Positions 1-7,892 of a DNA stretch of 64,000 nucleotides are shown piece by piece. Source of the stretch: Paenacidovorax caeni (GTDB lineage Bacteria > Pseudomonadota > Gammaproteobacteria > Burkholderiales > Burkholderiaceae_C); the NCBI RefSeq assembly GCF_001298675.1, contig NZ_CYIG01000017.1, positions 1 through 64,000 of the forward strand, in the 5' to 3' direction. Numbering within the stretch: the first letter of the stretch is position 1; each line of letters opens with the position of its first letter. The position numbers and the translations under genes are program-made. The notes under the pieces are model-generated. The model was not told the origin of the DNA and searched no databases. It saw only the letters and a program-made list of their open reading frames with translations.

Positions 1-480
1 TGCCGCGTAACTCACTGCGCGCTACGCGCTCCGTTCAAACAGACGCGGCAAGTCAGATCACGAAGCGCGTGTGTCCTGCGGCACACGCGCCCGCCCCACG
101 CCCTGCGCTCCTCGGTACGGCCAGAAGGGGTTTGAAGACGACACGGGCCATCGCTGCGCTCGGCCTGGGGCGCGCGGCGCGCAGCGCCTGCGCGTTGGGG
201 GCCGAGCGTAGCGATGGCCCGTGTCGTCCCTACCCCCTTTCAGGCTGCGCCTGGGGCGAGGCGGTGGTGGGGTGGCATGCGCGAAGTCGCGCATGCTTCG
301 TGAACTGACTCGCTGCGGTTGTTTGAGCGAAGCGCGCAGCGCGCAGCGAGTTCCGCAGCGCACCCCGCCAGCGTCTCGCCCCAGGTGTGCCCCCACGCGC
401 AGCGTGGGGGTCGCAGACTGCGGGGCGCGTTTCTTTGCCTCCTTTCTTGTCGCGCGACAAGAAAGGAGGTCGCCCGCCGG
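1..480. repeat. Nested inverted-repeat block (family 3), gene-free
   Basis: No convincing gene lies before 615. The stretch is built of inverted repeats. The outer arms are about 1-70 and 291-362 and are imperfect, roughly 80 percent by eye. The inner arms are 137-163 and 202-228 and match at 26 of 27 positions. Small perfect hairpins sit at 275-296 (GCATGCGCG arms) and 390-410 (CCCCCACGC arms), and a perfect 32-bp palindrome lies at 438-469. Short open frames here give Arg/Ala/Cys-rich proteins without domains. I recall similar spurious proteins in Comamonadaceae annotations, which suggests a dispersed element. Its function is unknown. Confidence 0.6.
438..469. repeat. Perfect 32-bp palindrome
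   Basis: The half-site CCTCCTTTCTTGTCGC is followed directly by its exact reverse complement. It lies inside the family 3 block. With no loop it could be a dyad protein site or a cruciform. It is not followed by a T run, so it does not look like an ordinary terminator. Confidence 0.8.
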
Positions 481-519
481 GGCGAGTCCCGGCCCCGGGA
501 AGGAAACCCACCACATGCA

Positions 520-570
520 TCAAAACGGCCAAAAACCCTTACCAGTAAAGCGCATCCAGCTACACAAACA
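520..570 (+). repeat. Family 1 dispersed repeat, degenerate copy a
   Basis: This has the family 1 order: an A-rich head, CCCTTACCAGTAAAGCGC in the core, then a tail with AGCTA and TAGCTATTG. It lies about 45 nt before the ChaN-like gene in forward orientation. It is one of the more diverged copies. Confidence 0.5.
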
Positions 571-614
571 GTAGCTATTGCCAGCGAGTAAGTGATAACG
601 GTTAGCATCGCCCC

Positions 615-1487
615 ATGTCCCAGCCCTCCATCCGGCGCCTCGCCGCCTCCGTCCTCCCCCTGGCCCTGCTGTGTGCCTGCGCCGCCACCAGGCCGCTGGA
701 TCCGGCCTGGCGGGACGCGCTGAGCGCGCAGCCCCCCACGGCCTTGCTGCTGCTGGGCGAGCAGCACGACGCGCCCGAACACCAGCAGTGGGAGCAGGCC
801 ACCGTGCAGTGGCTCGCGCAGCGCGGCCAGTTGGCGGCGCTGGTGATCGAAATGGCCGAGGCGGGCGCCAGCACCGAGGGCCTGCCGCCCACGGCGAGCG
901 AAGCCGAGGTGCGCGGCGCGCTGCGCTGGCCTGACGAAGCCTGGCCCTGGGCCGACTACGGCCCGGTGGTCATGGCCGCGGTGCGCGCGGGCGCGCCGGT
1001 GCTGGGTGGCAACCTGCCGCGCGCGCGTCTGGCCAGCGCCCGGCGCGACGCGGCGCTTGAAGCCCGTCTGCCGCCCGAGGCGCTGGCGCGCCAGCAGGCG
1101 GACGTGCGCGAGGGCCACTGCGGGCTGCTGCCCGAGGGCCAGGTCCCGGCGATGGCGCGCATCCAGCTGGCGCGCGACCAGAGCCTGGCCGAGACGGCGT
1201 TGCAGGCGCTGCGCCCGGGCCGCACCGTGGTGCTGGCGGCGGGCCACCAGCATGTGCAGCGCAGCCTGGGCGTGCCCGCCTGGTTGCCCCATGGTTTGGA
1301 CTACAAAGTGGCCATAGCCCAGGCAGGGCAAGCGCGAACAGCTATCGAAAAAGAAGCGGACTACATCCAGAAAACACCCGCCTTGCCGGCCCGCGACTAC
1401 TGCGCCGAACTGCGCGCGCAGTGGTCGTCCGTGCCGGCTCCGGCGGCTACGCCGGCATCTGCGCCTGCTGCTGCAGCAGCGCCGTGA
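615..1487 (+). CDS. ChaN-like haem-binding-family lipoprotein
   Basis: A 290-residue predicted lipoprotein of the ChaN/Tiki (DUF399) superfamily, whose members bind haem or act as membrane-anchored hydrolase-like proteins. The N-terminus is a signal peptide with a lipobox ending at Cys22 (LCAC). The family motif LLLGEQHD follows at about residues 45-52, and a late AAGHQHVQRSLG motif carries the second conserved His cluster. Residues from about 230 to 255 are encoded by an in-frame family 1 repeat. The C-terminus is an Ala/Pro tail and overlaps the 3' end of the convergent GGDEF/EAL gene by 41 bp. No strong ribosome binding site precedes the ATG. The family is fairly secure; haem binding here is inferred. 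Confidence 0.8.
   Translation: MSQPSIRRLAASVLPLALLCACAATRPLDPAWRDALSAQPPTALLLLGEQHDAPEHQQWEQATVQWLAQRGQLAALVIEMAEAGASTEGLPPTASEAEVRGALRWPDEAWPWADYGPVVMAAVRAGAPVLGGNLPRARLASARRDAALEARLPPEALARQQADVREGHCGLLPEGQVPAMARIQLARDQSLAETALQALRPGRTVVLAAGHQHVQRSLGVPAWLPHGLDYKVAIAQAGQARTAIEKEADYIQKTPALPARDYCAELRAQWSSVPAPAATPASAPAAAAAP
1301..1356 (+). repeat. Family 1 repeat inside the ChaN-like gene, copy b
   Basis: The core GGCAGGGCAAGCGCGAACAG and the tail AGCTATCGAAAAAG match family 1. The copy is read in frame as part of the lipoprotein and adds residues outside the conserved motifs. It lies in forward orientation, the direction that does not create a terminator on the coding strand. Confidence 0.65.
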
Positions 1488-4125
1488 ATTCAGGCGCTGG
1501 CAGCGGGCGGCTGTACAGGTAGCCCTGGTAGGCGTCACAGCCGCGCTCGCGCAGAAAGGCGAGCTGCTCGGCGGTCTCCACACCCTCGGCCAGCACCTGC
1601 AGGCCCAGGCTGTGGCCCATGGCGATGATGGCGGCACTGATGGCCATGTCGTCGGCGTTGTGCGGGATGTCGCGGATGAAGCCCTGGTCGATCTTCAGCA
1701 CGTCGATGGGGTAGCGCTTGAGGTACGACAGCGACGAGTAGCCCGTGCCGAAGTCGTCCACCGCCGTGCGCAGGCCGAGCTGCTGCAGGCGCAGCAGCAC
1801 CTGGCGCGCTTCTTCGGGGCGCTCGGCCAGCGCGGTCTCGGTCAGCTCGAACTCCAGGCAGCGCGGCGGAAAGCCCGAGTCCGCCAGCGCCTGGGCCGCG
1901 CAGCCGGCCACGTCGGTCAGGTGGAACTGGCGCGGCGAGATGTTCACCGCCAGCGTGATTTCGGGCAGGTCGGCATCGCGCCAGCGCTGGCCCTGCTGGC
2001 AGGCCTCGCGGATCACCCATTGCCCCAACTGGCCGATGACGCCCGAGCTCTCGGCCACGGGAATGAAGCGCCCGGGCGAGATGACGCCTTCCTCGGGGTC
2101 GATCCAGCGCACCAGCGCCTCGGCACCCACCAGGCGGCCCGTGGCGATATCCACCTGCGGCTGGTAGTACAGCTGCAGGTGCCCCTGCGCCAGCGCCACG
2201 CGCAGGCGCGCCTCCAGCTCCAGGCGCTCGCGCGCGGCCTGGGTCATGTCCTCGTTGAAGAAGCACCAGGCGCCACGTCCGCGCGCCTTGGCGCCGTACA
2301 CGGCGGCGTGCGCGCCCTGCAGCAGGCCCTGGGCCGAGTCGGCGTGCTCGGGGAACATGCAAATACCCACGCTCACCCCGGCCACCACCTCGATGCCGTC
2401 GGGCGATGTCCAGGGCTGGCCCACGGCGGCGATGAGGCTGCGTGCCACGGCCGCGGCGCCGTCGGAGTGGCGCAGATTGCGCGCCACCACCGCGATCTCG
2501 TCGCCCGCCATGCGCCCCACCAGGTCGCCCGGGCGCAGGGCCGAGCGCACCTGGCGCGTGATGTGCTTGAGCACCTCGTCGCCCACGGCGTGGCCGTAGC
2601 TGTCGTTCACGTCCTTGAATCGGTCCAGGTTGAGCAGCAGCACTGCCATGGTCTCGCCGCCGGCCTGCGCCTGCTCGACGCTGGCGCTCAGTTGCTGGCC
2701 AAACCACAGGCGGTTGGACAGGCCGGTGAGCGGGTCATAGTGCGCCAGGTATTCCAGGCGTTGGCGCTGCGCTTTTTCCTCGGAGATATCGGTGAACATG
2801 CACACGTAGTGCGTGATGTCGCCCTTGGGGTCGCGCACCGCCGACAGCGACATGTGCTCTGGGAACACCTCGCCGTTCTTGCGCCGGTTCCAGATTTCGC
2901 CCTGCCAGTGGCCGGTGCGTTGGATGCACTCCCACATGGCCTGGTAGAACGCCTTGTCGTGGCGGCCCGACTTGAAGACGCGCGGCGTGAGGCCGCGCAG
3001 CTCTTCCTCGGTGTAGCCCAGCAGGCGCGTGAAGGCGGCATTCACCGACAGGATGCGGCTCTGCGCATCGGTCACGACCACGCCCTCGGTGGTGTTGTCC
3101 ACCACCGTGGCGGCCAGGCGCTGGCGCTCCTCGGCGGCGCGGCGGTCGGTCAGGTCGGTGAGGATGCCGGAAAAGCGTTCGGGCTCTCCCTGCGTGTTCA
3201 GGTGGCGCTGGCCGCGTGCCTGGAACCAGCAGTATTCGCCGTCAAAGCACTGCAGGCGCGCTGTCTCGTCGAAGGGCTGGCCCGTGGCCAGCGAGCGCTC
3301 GACGGCGCGGCGTACGCGCTGGCGGTCGTCGGGGTGCAGGCGGCGCAGCAGGTGCAGGCCATGCGGCAGTTCGCCGCCCTTGAAGCGCAGCAGGCGCACC
3401 AGGCCCTGCGAGTAGGCAGAGCGGCGCTGCACCAGATCCCAGTCCCACATGCCACTGCCACTGCCGTCCAGTGCCAGGCGCAGGCTGTTTTCGCTGCGCA
3501 CCAGCGCCGCGCGCGTGGCGCCGATCTCGCCCATGTCGAGCAGCAGGCATACCAGGTGCGCCGGCGTGCTGCCGGAGGCGGGGACATGGCTGACGTTGCA
3601 CAGCACGGGCAGCGGTGGCCGGCCGTCGGCGCGCAGGCACAGGCGCTCGCCCTGGTAGTAGTTGATGCGCCCATCGAGCAGTTGTTCAAGCTGCTGCTGC
3701 GCCCGCCCCTGGTCGTCGGGCACCACCCATTCGCGGAAGTTGGCTTGCAGCACGGCCTCGGGTGACATGGCCAGCCATTGGCACAGGCGGTCGTTGGCCC
3801 AGAGGATGCGCAGCGTGCCCAGCTCGACGCGTGCGACCCCCGCGGGCGCATGGCTGGCGATTTGGGCCAGCTCTTGCGACAGGGCCCAGCGCGCGGCCTC
3901 GGCCGTGCGCATGCGCCGCAGCAGCCACCATGCCAGCACGCCAGTGAAGAGCACGTAGAGCCAGCCCTTGATGGTCTGGCCGCGTGCCAGCCACAGCGGG
4001 TCGGTGATGAGCGCGGGCAGCAGCGCGTCGCCCAGTGCCACCCAGACCGCGCCCACCGCCAGGTAAAGCACCATGCCCCACCACGGCGCCATCCGCAGCC
4101 TGTGCTCCGGTGTGTTGATTTCCAT
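1447..4125 (-). CDS. Membrane PAS-PAS-PAS-GGDEF-EAL cyclic-di-GMP protein
   Basis: An 892-residue protein with two N-terminal membrane segments within about the first 70 residues, three PAS-like modules (about 95-200, 215-335 and 345-460), a GGDEF domain and a C-terminal EAL domain. The EAL domain keeps AEALVRW, ELTETAL and DDFGTGYSS, so phosphodiesterase activity is plausible. The GGDEF signature reads AGDEI, so cyclase activity is uncertain. The start at 4125 is chosen because GGAG lies 7 nt upstream; a longer reading would run into the divergent purU promoter. It turns over cyclic-di-GMP in response to an unknown PAS signal. It converges with the ChaN-like gene. Confidence 0.9.
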   Translation of the reverse strand: MEINTPEHRLRMAPWWGMVLYLAVGAVWVALGDALLPALITDPLWLARGQTIKGWLYVLFTGVLAWWLLRRMRTAEAARWALSQELAQIASHAPAGVARVELGTLRILWANDRLCQWLAMSPEAVLQANFREWVVPDDQGRAQQQLEQLLDGRINYYQGERLCLRADGRPPLPVLCNVSHVPASGSTPAHLVCLLLDMGEIGATRAALVRSENSLRLALDGSGSGMWDWDLVQRRSAYSQGLVRLLRFKGGELPHGLHLLRRLHPDDRQRVRRAVERSLATGQPFDETARLQCFDGEYCWFQARGQRHLNTQGEPERFSGILTDLTDRRAAEERQRLAATVVDNTTEGVVVTDAQSRILSVNAAFTRLLGYTEEELRGLTPRVFKSGRHDKAFYQAMWECIQRTGHWQGEIWNRRKNGEVFPEHMSLSAVRDPKGDITHYVCMFTDISEEKAQRQRLEYLAHYDPLTGLSNRLWFGQQLSASVEQAQAGGETMAVLLLNLDRFKDVNDSYGHAVGDEVLKHITRQVRSALRPGDLVGRMAGDEIAVVARNLRHSDGAAAVARSLIAAVGQPWTSPDGIEVVAGVSVGICMFPEHADSAQGLLQGAHAAVYGAKARGRGAWCFFNEDMTQAARERLELEARLRVALAQGHLQLYYQPQVDIATGRLVGAEALVRWIDPEEGVISPGRFIPVAESSGVIGQLGQWVIREACQQGQRWRDADLPEITLAVNISPRQFHLTDVAGCAAQALADSGFPPRCLEFELTETALAERPEEARQVLLRLQQLGLRTAVDDFGTGYSSLSYLKRYPIDVLKIDQGFIRDIPHNADDMAISAAIIAMGHSLGLQVLAEGVETAEQLAFLRERGCDAYQGYLYSRPLPAPEFTALLQQQAQMPA

Positions 4126-4277
4126 TAATTCGCTCCGCTGGGAGCCCGAAGACGGCGCAGCCCCACTCCACCACACAATACGCCCTGGCCGCCTTCCCGC
4201 CCACGCGCGCCCCATCGCCGCCGCAGGCCCGGCGGATGCCCGGCAGCCACCGGAGGCTGCTGCGACAATCCGCAACC

Positions 4278-5126
4278 ATGACACAAACCTACATTCTCAC
4301 CCTGTCCTGCCCCGACAGGCTTGGCTTGGTGCACGCCGTTTCCGGTTTTTTGCTGGAGCACGGCTGCAATATCGAGGAAGCCGCGCAGTACAACGACCAG
4401 GCCACCGGCCTGTTCTTCATGCGCGTGCAGTTTGCCAGTGCCCAGCACGACGGCGCAGCCCTCAAGGGCCAGCTGGCACCTTTCGCCGAGGGGTTCCAGA
4501 TGCGCTGGAGCCTGCACCCCTGTGCCGAGGCCATGCGCACCGTGCTCATGGTCAGCCGCGAAGGCCATTGCCTCAACGATCTGCTTTTCCGCGTCAAGAG
4601 CGGGCTGCTGCCGATCGACATCCGCGCCATCATCAGCAACCACCGCGACTTCTACCAACTGGCCGCCAGCTACAACATTCCGTTCCACCACATCCCGGTG
4701 ACCAAGGACAACAAGGCACAGGCCGAAGCCCGGCAATACGAGATCATCGAGGCCGAGGGGGCCGAGCTGGTGGTGCTGGCGCGCTACATGCAAGTGCTGT
4801 CCAACGACCTGTGCACCAAGCTGGCGGGACGGGCGATCAACATCCACCACAGCTTCCTGCCCAGCTTCAAGGGCGCCAAGCCCTACTACCAGGCGCATGA
4901 CCGGGGCGTGAAGCTGATTGGCGCCACCGCCCATTACGTCACCGCCGACCTCGACGAGGGGCCGATTATCGAACAAGATGTTACACGCGCCGACCATACC
5001 GACACGGTGGAGGACCTGACGTCACGCGGCCGCGACACCGAAAGCCTGGTGCTGGCCCGCGCCGTGAAGTGGCACAGCGAGCACCGCGTGCTGCTCAACG
5101 GGCACAAGACGGTGGTGTTCCGCTGA
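4278..5126 (+). CDS. purU: Formyltetrahydrofolate deformylase
   Basis: A 282-residue cytoplasmic enzyme that hydrolyses 10-formyl-tetrahydrofolate to formate and tetrahydrofolate, balancing one-carbon pools and supplying formate for purine synthesis. An N-terminal ACT domain (about 1-80, starting TYILTLSCPDRLGLVHAV) is followed by a formyltransferase-fold domain with HHIPVTKDNK, INIHHSFLPSF and TADLDEGPIIEQDV, the last carrying the catalytic Asp region. The length fits the family. The ATG at 4278 begins the ACT domain directly. It is divergent from the GGDEF/EAL gene with about 150 nt between starts. A head-to-head pair of family 1 repeats follows the stop. Confidence 0.95.
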   Translation: MTQTYILTLSCPDRLGLVHAVSGFLLEHGCNIEEAAQYNDQATGLFFMRVQFASAQHDGAALKGQLAPFAEGFQMRWSLHPCAEAMRTVLMVSREGHCLNDLLFRVKSGLLPIDIRAIISNHRDFYQLAASYNIPFHHIPVTKDNKAQAEARQYEIIEAEGAELVVLARYMQVLSNDLCTKLAGRAINIHHSFLPSFKGAKPYYQAHDRGVKLIGATAHYVTADLDEGPIIEQDVTRADHTDTVEDLTSRGRDTESLVLARAVKWHSEHRVLLNGHKTVVFR

Positions 5127-5144
5127 AGGCGGCGCACCGGGCAG

Positions 5145-5250
5145 TGCTATGAAGAACGTAGCTGCTGGCGCTTGATGGGCAAGTCTTCAAGAAGTGAACA
5201 ACCTTGAAACCATCGACTGCCAGGCGCCAGAAGCTTCGCTTTTGATAGCA
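5145..5250. repeat. Head-to-head pair of family 1 repeats
   Basis: The left arm 5145-5174 (TGCTATGAAGAACGTAGCTG and onward) pairs with the right arm 5221-5250, which ends CTTTTGATAGCA. The arms are imperfect inverted repeats of about 30 bp with a 46-nt spacer. The pair lies between purU and the LysR gene, where a transcript would fold into a long hairpin. Confidence 0.65.
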
Positions 5251-5336
5251 CTCCGTCAGCCGCCGTGCCCCAGTGCGCCGCCGTGCGCTTGGCCTATGCT
5301 CGCTCGGATTCCGCCCGCCCTGTTACCCGCTTCGCC

Positions 5337-6230
5337 ATGTCCGCGCTTCCCCACCTGACCACGGCACGCCGCATTCCGCCCATCCAGTGCCTCATCACGT
5401 TCGAGGCGCTGGCGCGGCTGCGCAGCGTGACGCAGACGGCCGATGAGCTGTGCGTGACGCCCAGCGCCGTGAGCCACCGCGTCAAGCAGCTCGAACACAT
5501 CCTGGGCACGCGCCTGTTCGGCCGCAGCGACTTCTCCCTCACGGCCGACGGCAGCAGCTACCTGGCCCAGGTGCGCGAGGGCCTGGCCGCGCTGCAGCGC
5601 CTTCCTGGCGCCGCCGTGGCGCCCGGGCGCAAGCGCCTGACGCTGGCCGTGACGCCCACCTTTGCGCGCGCCATCCTGATTCCGCGCCTGCGCCAGTTCA
5701 CCGAGGCCTACCCCGAGATCGACCTGGCGCTGCAGGTCTCGATCCCGCTGCTCGACGGCGTGGCCGAAGACGCCGACCTGGTGGTGCGCTTCGGCCCCGG
5801 CCACTACGCCGACATGGAGCACGTGGAGCTGGCGCGCGACGTGCTCACGCCCCTGGCCTCGCCCGGCTTCGTGCGCGAGTACGGCCCGTTCGAGCGCCCC
5901 GAGGACCTGGAGGGCCTGCCCCTGCTGCGCAGCCCCCTGGAGCCCTGGCGCACCTGGTTCGCCGCCGCCGGGCTGGACTGGGGCGAGCCGCGCGAGGGCT
6001 CGCAGTTCAACGACGTGGGCCTGATGTGCGACGCCGCGGCCGCCGGCATGGGCGTGGCGCCGGTGCGCCTCAAGCTGGGGGCGCCCTGGCTGGAACGCGG
6101 TACGCTGGTGCGTCTGTTCGACACCGTGGTCGCCAGCCCCTACGCGCACTACCTGTGCTGGAAAACCGGCACCATGGAGCGCTGGGAATGCGCCGCCTTC
6201 GCCGAGTGGCTGCGCCGCGCCATGGTGTGA
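5337..6230 (+). CDS. LysR-family transcriptional regulator (GcvA-like)
   Basis: A 297-residue regulator with an N-terminal winged helix-turn-helix (about residues 15-75; SVTQTADELCVTPSAVSHRV) and a C-terminal substrate-binding fold (about 95-295). The sequence style, including the FEALAR start and the helix spacing, resembles GcvA-type LysR proteins. The ATG at 5337 puts the helix-turn-helix at the usual distance from the N-terminus; an upstream in-frame start would add an unlikely basic leader. It lies 62 nt before the GlcD-like gene in the same direction, so it may regulate that gene, although LysR targets are more often divergent. The effector is unknown. Confidence 0.9.
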   Translation: MSALPHLTTARRIPPIQCLITFEALARLRSVTQTADELCVTPSAVSHRVKQLEHILGTRLFGRSDFSLTADGSSYLAQVREGLAALQRLPGAAVAPGRKRLTLAVTPTFARAILIPRLRQFTEAYPEIDLALQVSIPLLDGVAEDADLVVRFGPGHYADMEHVELARDVLTPLASPGFVREYGPFERPEDLEGLPLLRSPLEPWRTWFAAAGLDWGEPREGSQFNDVGLMCDAAAAGMGVAPVRLKLGAPWLERGTLVRLFDTVVASPYAHYLCWKTGTMERWECAAFAEWLRRAMV

Positions 6231-6239
6231 CACGAATTT

Positions 6240-6292
6240 CAATGAAAGCAGGCTCTGGCCTTTATCCAGAAAGCGTAGGAAGCTATCAAAAC
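6240..6292 (+). repeat. Family 1 repeat, copy d, abutting a start codon
   Basis: The core reads GGCCTTTATCCAGAAAGCGT and the tail AGCTATCAAAAC, immediately followed by the ATGAG that starts the GlcD-like gene. The whole 5' leader of that gene is therefore made of this repeat. Confidence 0.75.
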
Positions 6293-7780
6293 ATGAGTAA
6301 TCCGCCCAGCCCCACTGAACGCGCCGCGCGCCAGCGCGAGGTCGTCCAGGCCCTGTCGGCCTGCGTGCCATCGCACGCCCTACTGTGGCAGGCCGAGGAC
6401 ACCGTGCCCTACGAGTGCGATGGCCTCACCGCCTACCGCCAGCGCCCGCTGGTGGTCTGCCTGCCCGAGACCGAGGAGCAGGTGCAGGCCGTGCTGCGCA
6501 CCTGCCACCGCCTGAACGTGCCCGTGGTGGCGCGCGGCGCGGGCACCGGCCTGTCGGGCGGCGCCATGCCGCACGCGCTGGGCGTCACGCTGTCGCTGGC
6601 CAAGTTCAACCGCATCCTGCGCGTGGACCCGGCCAGCCGCACGGCCACCGTGCAGTGCGGCGTGCGCAACCTCGCCATCAGCGAGGCCGCGGCCGCGCAC
6701 GGCCTGTACTACGCCCCCGACCCGAGCAGCCAGATCGCCTGCACCATCGGCGGCAACGTCGCCGAGAACTCGGGCGGCGTGCACTGCCTGAAGTACGGCC
6801 TGACGGTGCACAACGTGCTGCGTGTGCGCGGCTACACCATGGCGGGCGAGCCGGTGGTGTTCGGCAGCCACGCGCTCGATACGCCGGGCCTGGACCTGCT
6901 GGCCGCCGTGATCGGCAGCGAGGGCATGCTGGCCGTGGCCACCGAGATCACGGTGCGCCTCATCCCCAAGCCGCAGCTGGCGCGCTGCATCATGGCCAGC
7001 TTCGACGACGTGCGCAAGGCGGGCGACGCGGTGGCGGCGGTGATTGCCGCAGGCATCATTCCGGCCGGCCTGGAGATGATGGACAAGCCCATGACCGCCG
7101 CCGTGGAGGACTTCGTCAAGGCCGGCTACGACCTCACGGCCGAGGCCATCCTGCTGTGCGAGAGCGACGGCACGCCCGAGGAGGTGGAAGAAGAAATCCA
7201 GCGCATGAGCGAAGTGCTGCGCGGCGCGGGCGCCACGGCCATTTCGGTCAGCCAGAGCGAGGAGGAGCGCCTGCGCTTTTGGAGCGGGCGCAAGAACGCC
7301 TTTCCAGCCAGCGGCCGCATCAGCCCCGACTACATGTGCATGGATTCGACCATCCCGCGCAAGCGCCTGGCCGACATCCTGCTGGCCATTGCCGAGATGG
7401 AGAAGAAGTACGGCCTGCGCTGCGTTAACGTGTTCCACGCCGGCGACGGCAACCTGCACCCGCTGATCCTGTTCGATGCCAACGATCCCGACCAGCTGCA
7501 CCGCTGCGAGCTGTTCGGCGCCGACATCCTGGAAACCAGCGTGGCCATGGGCGGTACCGTGACCGGCGAACACGGCGTGGGCGTGGAAAAGCTCAACAGC
7601 ATGTGCACCCAGTTCACCGCCGAGGAGAACGCGCAGATGGCCGCGCTCAAGCAGGCGTTCGACCCCGCCGGACTGCTCAACCCCGGCAAGGTGGTGCCGA
7701 CCCTGCACCGCTGCGCCGAGTACGGCAAGATGCTCGTGCGCGGCGGCCGGATCGCGCACCCGGACTTGCCGCGGTTTTGA
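6293..7780 (+). CDS. FAD-linked oxidase, glycolate/D-lactate dehydrogenase GlcD type
   Basis: A 495-residue flavoprotein with an N-terminal FAD_binding_4 domain (GAGTGLSGGAMPHALG and GGNVAENSGGVHCLKYGLT) and a C-terminal FAD-oxidase_C domain (GDGNLHP, GTVTGEHGVGVEK). The family oxidises 2-hydroxyacids such as glycolate or D-lactate. The length matches GlcD, but no glcE or glcF gene follows, so it either works alone or uses partners elsewhere. The start is the ATG directly after the family 1 repeat; there is no separate Shine-Dalgarno sequence. It lies downstream of a LysR gene. The substrate is uncertain. Confidence 0.85.
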   Translation: MSNPPSPTERAARQREVVQALSACVPSHALLWQAEDTVPYECDGLTAYRQRPLVVCLPETEEQVQAVLRTCHRLNVPVVARGAGTGLSGGAMPHALGVTLSLAKFNRILRVDPASRTATVQCGVRNLAISEAAAAHGLYYAPDPSSQIACTIGGNVAENSGGVHCLKYGLTVHNVLRVRGYTMAGEPVVFGSHALDTPGLDLLAAVIGSEGMLAVATEITVRLIPKPQLARCIMASFDDVRKAGDAVAAVIAAGIIPAGLEMMDKPMTAAVEDFVKAGYDLTAEAILLCESDGTPEEVEEEIQRMSEVLRGAGATAISVSQSEEERLRFWSGRKNAFPASGRISPDYMCMDSTIPRKRLADILLAIAEMEKKYGLRCVNVFHAGDGNLHPLILFDANDPDQLHRCELFGADILETSVAMGGTVTGEHGVGVEKLNSMCTQFTAEENAQMAALKQAFDPAGLLNPGKVVPTLHRCAEYGKMLVRGGRIAHPDLPRF

Positions 7781-7838
7781 ATAAAAAAGGGCTCTAGCGC
7801 GCGTCTGGCGTGCGCTGGCAGCTATCTCATCCATAGCA
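7781..7838 (+). repeat. Family 1 repeat, copy e
   Basis: An A run (7783-7788) is followed by GGGCTCTAGCGC, a GTCTG loop region and TGCGCTGGCAGCTATC. It starts directly after the GlcD-like stop codon in forward orientation. Confidence 0.8.
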
Positions 7839-7874
7839 TTCAAAAGCCAAAGGCCACCCGCAGGTGGCCTTGGC
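7839..7874 (-). terminator. Intrinsic terminator of the class V aminotransferase gene
   Basis: The arms GCCAAAGGCCACC and GGTGGCCTTGGC pair with one bulged A around a CGCA loop (7846-7874). On the minus strand the stem is followed by TTTTGAAT. It lies 19 nt past the minus-strand stop. Confidence 0.7.
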
Positions 7875-7892
7875 AGTGGGGGCAGGGGGCTG

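Noticed and set aside
221-574. A 117-codon open frame in the left-edge block, similar to hypothetical proteins I recall from relatives
   Set aside because: It lies wholly in nested inverted repeats. The recurrence of such proteins in databases is better explained by repeat spread than by coding.
1612-3765. A 717-codon plus-strand open frame opposite the PAS-GGDEF-EAL gene
   Set aside because: No domains, and the minus strand carries complete EAL and PAS motifs.
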